Assembly (NCBI RefSeq): GCF_021083185.1 | Contig: NZ_JAIGQB010000010.1 | Location: forward strand, 62,001 to 126,000 | From: Nocardioides furvisabuli | GTDB taxonomy: Bacteria; Actinomycetota; Actinomycetes; Propionibacteriales; Nocardioidaceae | Length of the DNA stretch: 64,000 nucleotides | Direction of reading: 5' to 3' | In this document: piece after piece, positions 1-8,309 of the stretch | Position numbering within the stretch: the first letter of the stretch is position 1 | Layout: every line of letters begins with the position of its first letter | Made by a program: the position numbers and the translations under genes | Notes under the pieces: generated by a model | What the model was told of the DNA's origin: nothing | Database searches by the model: none | What the model saw: the letters and a program-made list of their open reading frames with translations, nothing else

Positions 1-14
1 CTCTCAGAGCCGGA

Positions 15-851
15 TCAGATGGCAGACAGCTCGTCGGGGCCGAGCCCGGCGTTGGGGGCCTTGCGGGCGCGCCGACGGTCGTTGAACCGGGCGATCGCTT
101 CAGAGAGGAAGAACAGCAGCACCATCGGCACGGCCATCAGGGTCATCGTGAACGGATCCGCGGACGGCGTCGCCACCGCAGCGAAGATGAAGGTGCCGAT
201 GATGATCCAGGGCCTGTACGCCTTGAGCGACGCGCCCCTCACCACCCCGGCGAAGTTGAGCAGCACGACGAAGACCGGGATGTTGAAGGCCAGGCCGAAG
301 ACGAACAACGTCCGGGTGAAGAACTGCAGGTAGTCGTTGAAGTCGATGAGGTTGGTGACGTTGTCCGGGTTGAACCCGATCAGCACCTCCAGCGCGACCT
401 GCAGCGTGACGTAGCCGAGGACCACGCCCGAGATGAAGAGCGGGCCGGCGACTCCCGCGAAGATGCGGCTCATCCGGCGCTCCTGGGCGTACAGCCCGGG
501 CAGCACGAACGCCCAGATCTGGTAGAGCCAGTAGGGCGCTGTCACGATGCCGGCGGCGAAGCCGCACAGCGTGAGCCAGAGCAACAGCCCGCCTCCCGCT
601 CCACGGGTGGTGGCATTGGTGGTGCCCTCCGGGAGGGTGGCCTGCGCCGCCTCGTAGGGGCCGACCACGAGGTCGAGCAGGGCGTTGCGGAACACGAGGG
701 CGACCACGAGCGCGACCACGAAGACCAGCAGGACCCGCAGCAGGCGCGCGCGGAACTCGCGGAAGTGGTCCGAGAGCGCCATCCGACCGTCGGGGCCGAC
801 GGCCTCTGGCGACGGTCCCTTGAAGAGACCGAGGAGGCCGGAGATCCTCAC
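15..851 (-). CDS. tatC: Sec-independent protein translocase TatC
   Basis: Multispanning core of the twin-arginine translocase, which exports folded proteins and recognises the RR signal peptide in the cytoplasmic membrane. The 278-residue protein has about six hydrophobic segments and the family's N-terminal signature (MALSDHFREFRARLL), as expected for TatC. The longest reading starts with GTG at 851; an ATG at 782, directly before that signature, would give a shorter, more canonical N-terminus. It lies 5 bp downstream of tatA, clearly in one operon, which in actinobacteria commonly follows pafBC. The C-terminal tail after the last membrane segment is basic. Identification is firm; the start is uncertain. 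Confidence 0.95.
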   Translation of the reverse strand: MRISGLLGLFKGPSPEAVGPDGRMALSDHFREFRARLLRVLLVFVVALVVALVFRNALLDLVVGPYEAAQATLPEGTTNATTRGAGGGLLLWLTLCGFAAGIVTAPYWLYQIWAFVLPGLYAQERRMSRIFAGVAGPLFISGVVLGYVTLQVALEVLIGFNPDNVTNLIDFNDYLQFFTRTLFVFGLAFNIPVFVVLLNFAGVVRGASLKAYRPWIIIGTFIFAAVATPSADPFTMTLMAVPMVLLFFLSEAIARFNDRRRARKAPNAGLGPDELSAI

Positions 852-856
852 CCGGG

Positions 857-1150
857 TCAGGCGGTCGTGTCGTCGCGCCGCTCGCGCAGCACCTCGCCCG
901 AGGCCTCGTTGTGCGCCGGGGCCTGCGTCTGGTCACGGCTGTCGATCTCGAGCTGCTCGGGCGTCTTCTGCTCGTCGACGTCGTCCTCGTCGTCGCGCAG
1001 GCCCTTGGTCTCGGTCTTGAAGATGCGCAGCGCCTGACCGGAGCTGCGGGCGAGGTCGGGAAGCTTCGCCGCGCCGAAGACGAGCACGACGATCGCGAGG
1101 ATCACCAGCCACTCCAGACCCTGCGGCATGCCGACCATGGGGTTCATCAT
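857..1150 (-). CDS. tatA: Sec-independent protein translocase TatA
   Basis: Single-span Tat component that oligomerises to form the translocation path with TatC. The 97-residue protein has a membrane helix at about residues 12-29 (GLEWLVILAIVVLVFGAAKL), then the expected hinge and amphipathic helix (LPDLARSSGQALRIF) and a charged, acidic C-terminal tail. The start is ATG-ATG at 1150, with a GGAG Shine-Dalgarno about 8 bases upstream. It precedes tatC by 5 bp. TatB belongs to the same family, but the FGAAKLPDLARSSGQALRIFK pattern fits TatA/E. No tatB is seen here, so it would be elsewhere. Confidence 0.95.
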   Translation of the reverse strand: MMNPMVGMPQGLEWLVILAIVVLVFGAAKLPDLARSSGQALRIFKTETKGLRDDEDDVDEQKTPEQLEIDSRDQTQAPAHNEASGEVLRERRDDTTA

Positions 1151-1210
1151 GAGGTCACTCCGTCGTTCTCGGGGTCGTTCTCGGTCTCGTGCGGACGCAT
1201 CGTAGCCACG

Positions 1211-2206
1211 TCAGGAGAAGTCTACGCCGTCCGCCTGATAGTGACGGAGCGCCGCACGCGCGGACGCCGAGAATGCTTCCGCGTGCTCGGTGGGGGCCAG
1301 CACGGTGGCGTGGGGAGCCAGGCGCAGGAGCAGCGACCGCACCCACTGCTCGCTCGCGACCTCGAGGTCGACGTCGACCGTGTCGTCGGGACCGGGGCGC
1401 TGCGCGCGCACCTGGTGGTACTCCATGACCCACCGCGCGGGCGGGGCCAGGCGCAGCGTGACCGTCGTGGTCTCGGCGTCGCTGAACCAGCCGCCGGTCA
1501 GGTCCCGCGGGCGGGCGCCGGGGTCGGCGACAGGAGTGTCGAGCTCGGTGGCGGCGAGGATCCGGTCGACCCGGAAGGCTCGGTCCCCCTGCGCGGTGTG
1601 GCACCACGCGTCGAGGTAGAGCAGGTCCTCGACGCGGGCGAGCCCGCGGGGGTCGACGACGCGCCGTGACTCCTCGTCGCGGGAGGGGACGTGGTAGGTG
1701 ATCTCGACCTGTCGGCCGTGGCGCACGGCGGACTCGAGCACCGGCACGACCGCGCTGGTCTCCAGCGGTGTCGGGGCGACGTGGAGCCGGAGCAGCTCCT
1801 CACCGTCCTGGCCCGCGGCCTGCTCGAGCTTGGCGAGCGTGCGCTCGATGACGTCGCGGGCCTCGTCGGGTGCCGCCTCGACCATCGTGCGCAGCGCCAC
1901 CACGAGTGCGGTGGCCTCGGCCGGCGAGAACCGCACCGGACGAGCGAGGTAGTCGGCGTTGTCGACACGGATGACCCGGTCGCCCTCCAGCGCATCGAGG
2001 TCGACCTCGATGAGGTCGCCGGGAAGCCCCGGCGAGAGGCCGGTCATGAAGAGCAGCCGCAGGTCGCGCTCGATCTGGTCGGCGTCGGTGCCGAAGTGGG
2101 CGGCGGCGTCGTCGAGGCGCACCTCGCCGCGCGCGAGCAGGTAGGGCACCAGGGCGAGCAGGCGGGCGACCTGGTCGGGCGCGGTGTCGCCGGGCTGGAG
2201 GGTCAC
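1211..2206 (-). CDS. pafC: WYL-domain transcriptional regulator PafC
   Basis: Second half of the PafBC activator, known in mycobacteria to drive the LexA-independent DNA-damage response. The 331-residue protein has an N-terminal winged-helix region (about 1-70), a central WYL domain (about 140-220, with the RVEDLLYLDAWC strand) and a C-terminal WCX-like extension. The chosen GTG at 2206 overlaps the pafB stop as GTGA, implying translational coupling; a longer in-frame extension upstream lies inside pafB and is judged spurious. PafB and PafC are expected to work as a heterodimer or tandem unit. Confidence 0.9.
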   Translation of the reverse strand: MTLQPGDTAPDQVARLLALVPYLLARGEVRLDDAAAHFGTDADQIERDLRLLFMTGLSPGLPGDLIEVDLDALEGDRVIRVDNADYLARPVRFSPAEATALVVALRTMVEAAPDEARDVIERTLAKLEQAAGQDGEELLRLHVAPTPLETSAVVPVLESAVRHGRQVEITYHVPSRDEESRRVVDPRGLARVEDLLYLDAWCHTAQGDRAFRVDRILAATELDTPVADPGARPRDLTGGWFSDAETTTVTLRLAPPARWVMEYHQVRAQRPGPDDTVDVDLEVASEQWVRSLLLRLAPHATVLAPTEHAEAFSASARAALRHYQADGVDFS

Positions 2207-3177
2207 CGGACCTCCCCCGCGACGGCGCGCAGGCGGGCCACGACGTCGTCGCGCAGCGCCTCGGGAGATTCGACCACGACGTCGGCACCGTAGGTCAGCA
2301 CCTCGTCCGAGAGCTCGTGCACCGGACCCTCCACCACCAGCAGGTCCCACCCGGGACGGTCGGCCATCGCCGTCGCGCTCTCCGCGCGCCGCCGCAGGCC
2401 CACCCCGGTGCCCTGCCGGACCCGGACCTGGGCCCGCACGGAGGGGAACGACGGTGAGAGCCGCCGCGCGAGGGCGCGTACGTCGGTGCCGGCGGGGACG
2501 TCGTACGCCCCGGACTTGCCGGTGGCGCGGACCGGACCCACGATGCGCGAGAGGCGGAAGACCCGCTCGGCCCCGCGGTCGACGTCGAGGCCGACGACGT
2601 ACCAGCGTCCCGAGGAGCGCGCGAGTCCCCACGGCTGGATCCGGCGGGTGGTCGGCTCGGTCTCGTCGGCGCGCTGGTAGGGGAAGCTGACCTGGCGGCG
2701 CTTGCCGACCGCGTCCCACAGCGGCTCGAACGCCGGCTCGTCGGCGGTGATCGCCGGAGCCACCACCTCGAGACGGGACGGATCGATCTCCACGCCCTGA
2801 CCCTTGAGCTTGGCCAGCGCGCGCCCCGTCGCCTTGGCGAGGGTGGCCTGCTGCCAGACCTGCGCCGCCAGCCCCAGCACGGCGGCCTCGTCGGACTCGA
2901 AGCGGATCTCGGGCAGCGAGGTCTGCTCGGTCGGGATGCGGTAGCCGATCTCGTCGTCGAAGAAGGCGTCGGCACTGCCGACCTCGATCACCGCCCCGAT
3001 CTGCCGCAGGGCGTCCTTGTCGCGCTCGAAGGCCCGCTCGAACGCCTCGTCACCGGCCGGTCCGCGGGCGTGCTCGGGATAGCACGCCTCGCGGATCGCG
3101 TCCTTGCTGATGAACCGTCGAGCGCCCAGCAGCAGGATGTGCAGGTTCATCAAGCGCTCGGCTCGAGGCTGCGCCAT
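2203..3177 (-). CDS. pafB: WYL-domain transcriptional regulator PafB
   Basis: First partner of the PafBC regulator. The 324-residue protein begins with a helix-turn-helix region (ERLMNLHILLLGARRFISKD), followed by the WYL domain at about 140-230 (GRWYVVGLDVDRGAERVFRL) and a C-terminal WCX segment. ATG at 3177 has a GGGGAG Shine-Dalgarno 6 bases upstream. It overlaps pafC by 4 bp and lies 48 bp after the FKBP gene, so it is probably co-transcribed with the pafA side of the proteasome locus. Genetic linkage to pafA gave the family its name, but its role is transcriptional rather than in pupylation. Confidence 0.92.
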   Translation of the reverse strand: MAQPRAERLMNLHILLLGARRFISKDAIREACYPEHARGPAGDEAFERAFERDKDALRQIGAVIEVGSADAFFDDEIGYRIPTEQTSLPEIRFESDEAAVLGLAAQVWQQATLAKATGRALAKLKGQGVEIDPSRLEVVAPAITADEPAFEPLWDAVGKRRQVSFPYQRADETEPTTRRIQPWGLARSSGRWYVVGLDVDRGAERVFRLSRIVGPVRATGKSGAYDVPAGTDVRALARRLSPSFPSVRAQVRVRQGTGVGLRRRAESATAMADRPGWDLLVVEGPVHELSDEVLTYGADVVVESPEALRDDVVARLRAVAGEVR

Positions 3178-3211
3178 CCGCTGCTCCCCCTCTGTCCGCT
3201 GGCGGTGTGTC

Positions 3212-3227
3212 GACCCGGAGTCGGGTC
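3212..3227 (-). terminator. Short hairpin at the FKBP stop codon
   Basis: GACCCG / CGGGTC arms of 6 bp close a 4-base loop, overlapping the stop codon of the FKBP gene. There is no T-tract. It may be an intra-operonic stabilising or partial termination hairpin before pafB. Weak evidence. Confidence 0.3.
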
Positions 3228-4185
3228 AGGAGACGCCGAGGATGTCGACGACGAAGAACAACGTGTCGGTCTTCTCGATGCCCGCGTCGGGGTTGCCCTC
3301 GGGGTAGCCCTTGGCCGGCGGGATCTCGAGGATCACCCGTGAGCCGACGGTGCGCCCGACCAGCCGCTCGTCCCAGCCGGCGATCACCTGGCCGACCCCG
3401 ATCGGGAACTCGGCGGGCTGGGCGCTGTAGGACTCGTCGAAGGGCTCGTCGGCGTTGTAGACCTGGCCGAGGTAGTCGACGGTGAGGGTGTCGCCGGACT
3501 TGACCTTGGCGCCGTCGCCCTTGACGAGGGTGGTGGCGATGAGCTCGCCGGTCGGCTTGTGTGCGGTGCTGAAGTCGAGGCCGGTGACGACACCGTCCTC
3601 CTCGATGAGCGTGGGCGCCCACCCGGCGGGCTTCTTCTCCTCGCCCTGCGGGCCGTCGAGCGCCGGCTCGGGCGGCACGGTCTTGGAGCGACCGAGGATG
3701 TCGACCACGGCGAGGACGGAGTCCTTGTTGCCGATGCCGATGCTGGGGTTGCCGAGCTCGCCGAACGCCTGCTCGGCGGAGGTGAGCAGCACGATGCGGT
3801 CACCGACGGTGCTGCCGATCATCGTCTCGCGCAGGAAGGGCAGCACGTCCTCGGAGAGCTCGACCTCCTGGGTGCCCTGCTCGAAGGTGTTCTGCGCCTC
3901 CTCCTCGGTGAAGCCGTTGCCGACCCACCAGTTGGCCTCGACGGTGTCGCCGTCGGCCACGGTCTCGCCGTCGCCCTGGATGAGGACGTCCTTCTCCTCC
4001 TCGGAGCCGTCGAGGCGTCCGTCGAAGGTCACCTTCGGGGCCTCTCCCTGCTTGCCCTCGATGGTCACCGAGCTCAGCGGGGCGCCTCCCTCCTCGGCGT
4101 CGCTGGAGTCGGAGCCGCACGCGGCGAGGCCGAGCATGCTGAGGACGAGGACACCGTTGACGGCAGCGGAACGTACACGAGACAC
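3226..4185 (-). CDS. Lipoprotein with tandem FKBP-type peptidyl-prolyl isomerase domains
   Basis: Predicted secreted lipid-anchored proline isomerase. The 319 residues begin with a signal peptide ending in a lipobox (LGLAAC, Cys at about 23) and an acidic, Ser-rich linker. Two FKBP-like units follow. The first (about 65-160) is degenerate; the second (about 210-319) is canonical, with VDYLGQVY, FPIGVGQVIAGWDE and the closing strand FFVVDILG. The GTG start at 4185 has AGGTGA 6 bases upstream; a possible -10 box TAGGGT lies at 4222-4227. Actinobacterial proteasome loci often carry FKBP genes beside pafA. An extracytoplasmic folding role is likely; a link with pupylation is not shown by the sequence. 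Confidence 0.88.
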   Translation of the reverse strand: MSRVRSAAVNGVLVLSMLGLAACGSDSSDAEEGGAPLSSVTIEGKQGEAPKVTFDGRLDGSEEEKDVLIQGDGETVADGDTVEANWWVGNGFTEEEAQNTFEQGTQEVELSEDVLPFLRETMIGSTVGDRIVLLTSAEQAFGELGNPSIGIGNKDSVLAVVDILGRSKTVPPEPALDGPQGEEKKPAGWAPTLIEEDGVVTGLDFSTAHKPTGELIATTLVKGDGAKVKSGDTLTVDYLGQVYNADEPFDESYSAQPAEFPIGVGQVIAGWDERLVGRTVGSRVILEIPPAKGYPEGNPDAGIEKTDTLFFVVDILGVS

Positions 4186-4284
4186 AGGTTCACCTAATCG
4201 ATCGGTCGGCGTTGCCCGGACACCCTATCCAGCAGGTCCCACGCGCGACGTCGCCGCACCGCGCCTGTGCACGACGGGTGCAGG

Positions 4285-5646
4285 TCACATCCCGTCGATG
4301 AGCCTCTGGACCCGCTCGTCGTACGCCTTGAAAGGGTCCTTGCACAGGACGGTGCGCTGCGCCTGGTCGTTGAGCTTGAGGTGCACCCAGTCGACGGTGA
4401 AGTCGCGACGGCGCTCCTGCGCCTTGCGGATGAACTCGCCGCGCAGACGGGCGCGAGTGTTCTGCGGCGGCACGCTCTTGGCCTCGAAGACCTTGAGGTC
4501 GGTGGTCACCCGGGCGACCGCCCCACGCTTCTCGAGCAGGTAGTAGAGGCCCCGCCCGCGGTGGATGTCGTGGTAGGCGAGGTCGAGCTGCGCGATCCGC
4601 GCGTCACCGAGCGACAGCCCGTGCTTGGCGCGGTAGCGCTCGATCAGCTTGTACTTGATCACCCAGTCGATCTCGCGGTCCACCAGACCGAGGTCGTCGG
4701 ACTCCACGGCCTTGAGCCCGCGCTCCCACAGGTCGAGGGCCCGCTCGATGGTGGGCGTGGAGATCTGGCGCCGGTCGACGAAGTCGCGCGCCTTGCCGAG
4801 GTACTCGGCCTGGATCTCGAGGGCACTCGCCTCGCGACCGTTGGCCAGGCGCACCTTGCGCCGCCCGGTCGGGTCGTGGCTGATCTCGCGGATGGCGCGA
4901 ATCGGGTTCTCCATCGTGAGGTCGCGCATCACCACGCCCTCCTCGATCATCCGCAGCACCAGGTCGCACGAGGCGACCTTGAGCATCGTGGTCGTCTCGC
5001 TCATGTTCGAGTCGCCGACGATCACGTGGAGCCGGCGGAACCGTTCGGCATCGGCGTGCGGCTCGTCGCGGGTGTTGATGATGGGCCGGCTGCGCGTGGT
5101 GGCGCTGCTGACGCCCTCCCAGATGTGCTCGGCGCGCTGGCTCACGCTGTACGACGCCCCGCGCGGGGTCATCACGACCTTGCCCGCCCCGACGACGATC
5201 TGCCGGGTGACGAGGAACGGGATGAGGATGTCGGCGAGGCGGCTGAACTCCCCCGCGCGGCCGACGAGGTAGTTCTCGTGGCAGCCGTAGGAGTTGCCGG
5301 CGGAGTCGGTGTTGTTCTTGAACAGGTAGATGTCGCCGGCGATGCCTTCCTCGTGCAGCCGGTTCTCGGCGTCGAGCAGCAGGCCCTCGAGGATGCGCTC
5401 CCCGGCCTTGTCGTGGGTGACGAGGTCGACGATGTCGTCGCACTCGGGGGTGGCGTACTCGGGGTGGCTGCCGACGTCGAGGTAGAGCCGTGCCCCGTTG
5501 CGCAGGAAGACGTTGGACGAGCGGCCCCAGCTGACGACCTTGCGGAAGAGGTAGCGCGCGACCTCGTCGGGGCTCAGCCGGCGCTGCCCCTTGAACGTGC
5601 ACGTGACGCCGTACTCGTTCTCGATGCCGAAGATGCGCCGGTCCAT
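4285..5646 (-). CDS. pafA: Pup--protein ligase PafA
   Basis: ATP-dependent ligase that joins the C-terminal Glu of Pup to target lysines. At 453 residues it matches the usual length. The N-terminal strand [16 protein letters not shown] carries the Glu/Tyr pair of the carboxylate-amine ligase fold used for Mg-ATP and catalysis; further conserved blocks include [19 protein letters not shown] and the [17 protein letters not shown] segment. Dop at 8310-9830 is its paralogue. The ATG at 5646 is preceded by TAGGGT exactly 6 bases upstream, suggesting a leaderless mRNA. It is transcribed alone or with FKBP-pafBC downstream. Confidence 0.97.
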   Translation of the reverse strand: MDRRIFGIENEYGVTCTFKGQRRLSPDEVARYLFRKVVSWGRSSNVFLRNGARLYLDVGSHPEYATPECDDIVDLVTHDKAGERILEGLLLDAENRLHEEGIAGDIYLFKNNTDSAGNSYGCHENYLVGRAGEFSRLADILIPFLVTRQIVVGAGKVVMTPRGASYSVSQRAEHIWEGVSSATTRSRPIINTRDEPHADAERFRRLHVIVGDSNMSETTTMLKVASCDLVLRMIEEGVVMRDLTMENPIRAIREISHDPTGRRKVRLANGREASALEIQAEYLGKARDFVDRRQISTPTIERALDLWERGLKAVESDDLGLVDREIDWVIKYKLIERYRAKHGLSLGDARIAQLDLAYHDIHRGRGLYYLLEKRGAVARVTTDLKVFEAKSVPPQNTRARLRGEFIRKAQERRRDFTVDWVHLKLNDQAQRTVLCKDPFKAYDERVQRLIDGM

Positions 5647-5652
5647 GGGCCC

Positions 5653-5658
5653 ACCCTA
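5653..5658 (-). promoter_or_regulatory. -10 box of pafA, leaderless spacing
   Basis: TAGGGT on the minus strand ends 6 bases before the pafA ATG, placing the expected transcription start at or next to the start codon. Same spacing as at pup, dop and many other genes here. Confidence 0.6.
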
Positions 5659-5793
5659 GGACCGCGCACCACGTCCGGTGCGGCATCCGGCGCCGAATCC
5701 CACCCGGCGAGCCGCCGTGGCGCCGACCGCCCAGGTCGCGGGCAGGGGCCAGGGACCTTGACTCGGCGGCCCCGACCGGGTGAGCGTTCCCCC

Positions 5794-6204
5794 ATGGGAC
5801 CCCGCCACCTCGTCGCGACCGTCCTGGTCGAACCGGGCACGGTCGCGGACCTCGAGCTCCGGGTCATGACCGACGACCTGTGGCTGTGGCCGGTGCGGAC
5901 CGCGCCGGTGGTCGTCGACGGTGCGAGGCTGGAGAGCCAGGTCCGTCGCCGCATGGTCGAGCAGCGCCGCGGGGAGTGGGACGACGCAGCCGGCTGGACC
6001 CCGGCGTGGGTCGGCTTCGGTCCCGCGTGGCACGAGTTCGGACCGCACGGCGACGTACGTCCGCCGGGCCCGCTCCCCTGGGCGGCGCACCAGCGGTTGT
6101 GGAGCGCCCTGGAGGAGTTCGGGTCGCTCGTGCGCTACCGGCGACGGCTCAGCGGGATCCCGACCGTCGCGACGACCGAGTGGCCGGGGCTCTACCTGCG
6201 TTGA
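5794..6204 (+). CDS. Conserved-looking hypothetical protein, unrecognised
   Basis: A 136-residue frame starting at ATG 5794. It is rich in Trp (nine or so) with a balanced, globular composition and no signal peptide or membrane segment: an N-terminal strand-rich part (HLVATVLVEPGTVADLELRV) and a C-terminal helical part (AHQRLWSALEEFGSLVRYRR). Its orientation is opposite to its neighbours pafA (divergent) and prcA (convergent, 28 bp away). No family comes to mind. The opposite-strand frames over the same DNA look Arg/Pro-rich and unnatural, which supports this strand. The Shine-Dalgarno is unclear. Confidence 0.6.
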   Translation: MGPRHLVATVLVEPGTVADLELRVMTDDLWLWPVRTAPVVVDGARLESQVRRRMVEQRRGEWDDAAGWTPAWVGFGPAWHEFGPHGDVRPPGPLPWAAHQRLWSALEEFGSLVRYRRRLSGIPTVATTEWPGLYLR

Positions 6205-6232
6205 GACGAGCCCCGGCTCGGGTGGGTCCCGG

Positions 6233-7174
6233 TCAGACCTGGCCCGGCCCCGTCGGCGGGGTGCCCGTCGAGGGCGGCGTGCCCGGACCGTCGGGCGGGA
6301 CCCCCGGCGGCGCCACGGGAGGCGCCACCGGGGGCTCGCCGGTCACCGGGTCCTCGAGCGGCGGTGTCGCCCCCGAGACCTGGTCGGTCGGGTCGGCGGG
6401 GTCGTCGTGTCCGGAGTGGCGCGGTCCGGACCCGGCCAGCGCGTCCTCGGGCGCGGCCGCGTCGGGCTCCTCGACGCCGCGACGTCCGAGGACCTCGACG
6501 AGACGGGTCTCGCGCAGCCGCAGGAACTTGCGCGGCTGGGTGCGGGTGCGGTCGAGGACGGCCACCTCGAGGTCGCCGGTCGGGATCACGCGATCGTCGC
6601 TCTCGCTGTGGCCGAGGGCGGCCACGGCGACCCGGATGGCGTCGTCGAGCGAGGCGCCGGCGGAGTAGTGCTCCTCCAGGTGGTCGGCGACCACGTCGGC
6701 CGCACCGCCCATCACCGCGAAGCCGTGCTCGTCGGCGACCTGGCCGTCGTAGGTGAGGCGGTAGAGCTGGTCGTCGGCCGCGGTGTCACCGATCTCGGCG
6801 ACGAAGATCTCCACCTCGTAGGGCTTCTCCCCGCCGGAGGAGAAGATCGTGCCGAGCGTCTGGGCGTAGGCGTTGGCCAGGCCGCGCCCGGTCACGTCAC
6901 GCCGGTCGTAGGCGTAGCCGCGCATGTCGGCGAGGCGGACACCGGCGATGCGGAGGTTCTCGAACTCGTTGTAGCGACCGACCGCCGCGAAGGCGATGCG
7001 GTCGTAGATCTCGCTGACCTTGTGCAGCGCCTGCGACGGGTTCTCCGAGACGAACAGCACGCCGTCGGCGTACTGGAGGGCGACGACCGAGCGCCCGCGG
7101 GCGATGCCCTTGCGGGCGAAGTCGGCGCGGTCCTTCATCATCTGCTCGGGCGAGACGTAGAACGGCATGCTCAT
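6233..7174 (-). CDS. prcA: Proteasome subunit alpha with a long Pro/Gly-rich tail
   Basis: Structural alpha subunit of the 20S core; its rings gate access and dock ARC. The N-terminus [25 protein letters not shown] matches the family gate and H0 helix, and the alpha fold runs to about residue 225. The remaining 85 or so residues are low-complexity ([21 protein letters not shown]), making the protein 313 residues against about 250 in M. tuberculosis. ATG at 7174 (MSMPF) has GGAG about 9 bases upstream; ATG at 7168 is the alternative. It is third gene of pup-prcB-prcA, 22 bp after prcB. Confidence 0.96.
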   Translation of the reverse strand: MSMPFYVSPEQMMKDRADFARKGIARGRSVVALQYADGVLFVSENPSQALHKVSEIYDRIAFAAVGRYNEFENLRIAGVRLADMRGYAYDRRDVTGRGLANAYAQTLGTIFSSGGEKPYEVEIFVAEIGDTAADDQLYRLTYDGQVADEHGFAVMGGAADVVADHLEEHYSAGASLDDAIRVAVAALGHSESDDRVIPTGDLEVAVLDRTRTQPRKFLRLRETRLVEVLGRRGVEEPDAAAPEDALAGSGPRHSGHDDPADPTDQVSGATPPLEDPVTGEPPVAPPVAPPGVPPDGPGTPPSTGTPPTGPGQV

Positions 7175-7196
7175 GAAGGGTGACTCCTACGTCGTC

Positions 7197-8027
7197 TCAG
7201 GTCAGCGCCGCGGCGGGGCCGTCGGGGCGCTGCATGCGGGAGGCCAGGATGCGATCGGCGATCACGGACACCTCGTCGTCGGGCATCCGGCGCCCGCCGT
7301 CGGGGGTGATCACGTGGACGACCGGGAAGATCCGGCGCGTGATGTCGGGTCCGCCGGTGGCGGAGTCGTCGTCGGCGGCGTCGTAGAGCGCCTGGATGAC
7401 CGCGGTCACGGCCTCCTCGGCGTCGAAGTCGTCGCGGTAGAGCTTCTTGAGCGAGCCGCGCGCGAACAGCGATCCCGAGCCGACGGAGTGGAAGGCGGTC
7501 TCCTCGTAGCGGCCGCCGGTCACGTCGTAGCTGAAGATGCGGCCCTGGTCGGCGGCGAGGTCGTAGCCGGCGAAGAGCGGCACGACGGCGAGGCCCTGCA
7601 TCGCCATGCCGAGGTTGGCCCGGATGAGGGCGGCCAGACGGTTGGCCTTGCCGTCCATCGACAGCGTGCTGCCCTCGATCTTCTCGTAGTGCTCGAGCTC
7701 GGTCTGGAACAGCCGCACCATCTCGACCGCGAGCCCGGCCGTGCCCGCGATGCCGACCACGGAGTACTCGTCGGCGGGGAAGACCTTCTGGATGTCGCGC
7801 TGGGCGATGATGTTGCCCATCGTGGCCCGGCGGTCGCCCGCCATCACCACGCCGTCGTCGAAGGTCGCGGCCACGATCGTGGTGCCGTGGGGGGCCAGGT
7901 CGGCGGCGTTGCCGGCCGGGACGGCGCGGCGTGACGGCAGGAGGTCGGGGGCCTCGACGCCGAGGAAGTCGGCGAAGCTCGAGGTGCCCGGGGTCATGAA
8001 GGACGCGGGCAGGCGGGAGTCGCTCAC
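7197..8027 (-). CDS. prcB: Proteasome subunit beta (catalytic)
   Basis: Proteolytic subunit of the 20S core, an N-terminal nucleophile hydrolase. The 276-residue precursor has a propeptide of 48 residues; cleavage before Thr49 in [15 protein letters not shown] would expose the catalytic threonine. The following [14 protein letters not shown] carries the Asp/Arg of the family, and the later KVF..DEY segment is also typical. The GTG start at 8027 overlaps the pup stop codon as GTGA, coupling its translation to pup. An upstream in-frame extension lies within pup and is not used. Confidence 0.97.
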   Translation of the reverse strand: MSDSRLPASFMTPGTSSFADFLGVEAPDLLPSRRAVPAGNAADLAPHGTTIVAATFDDGVVMAGDRRATMGNIIAQRDIQKVFPADEYSVVGIAGTAGLAVEMVRLFQTELEHYEKIEGSTLSMDGKANRLAALIRANLGMAMQGLAVVPLFAGYDLAADQGRIFSYDVTGGRYEETAFHSVGSGSLFARGSLKKLYRDDFDAEEAVTAVIQALYDAADDDSATGGPDITRRIFPVVHVITPDGGRRMPDDEVSVIADRILASRMQRPDGPAAALT

Positions 8028-8221
8028 TGGCCGCCCTTCTGGATGAACGACTTCACGAAGTCCTCGGCGTTGGACTCCAGGACCTCGTCGATCTCGTCGA
8101 GGATCGCGTCGACGTCCTCGTCGATCATCTCCTTGCGCTCGGCGACGTCCGTCTCGGCGACCTCCTCGGTGGTCGTCTCGTCCTGGGAGGACCTGCGCGG
8201 TTGCTTCTGCTCCTGGGCCAT
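8024..8221 (-). CDS. pup: Prokaryotic ubiquitin-like protein Pup
   Basis: Intrinsically disordered protein modifier of 65 residues that tags proteins for the proteasome. Visible hallmarks are the polar N-terminus that ARC threads, the helical coiled-coil-binding stretch ([19 protein letters not shown]), and the C-terminus [11 protein letters not shown]. Because it ends in GGQ rather than GGE, Dop must deamidate the last residue before PafA can use it. The ATG at 8221 follows TAGGGT by exactly 6 bases, so the pup-prcB-prcA message is probably leaderless. prcB overlaps its stop codon. Confidence 0.98.
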   Translation of the reverse strand: MAQEQKQPRRSSQDETTTEEVAETDVAERKEMIDEDVDAILDEIDEVLESNAEDFVKSFIQKGGQ

Positions 8222-8227
8222 GGCTCG

Positions 8228-8233
8228 ACCCTA
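8228..8233 (-). promoter_or_regulatory. -10 box of pup-prcB-prcA, leaderless spacing
   Basis: TAGGGT on the minus strand lies 6 bases upstream of the pup ATG, so the operon transcript should begin at the pup start codon. Confidence 0.6.
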
Positions 8234-8309
8234 TCCACTCGCACCGACGCCACAAGGACGTTCGCCCTCGGCGGACCTGCGCGAGTCGCTCGCGCCGTCC
8301 CGGCAGCCC

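Noticed and set aside
4267..5793. Long plus-strand open frame across pafA
   Set aside because: It is the antisense shadow of pafA; the translated composition is His/Val/Asp-repetitive. Only its end from ATG 5794 was kept as a separate gene.
6207..6220. CGAGCCCCGGCTCG hairpin between the orphan gene and prcA
   Set aside because: Stem of 5-6 bp with a tiny loop; too weak to call as a terminator in DNA this GC-rich.
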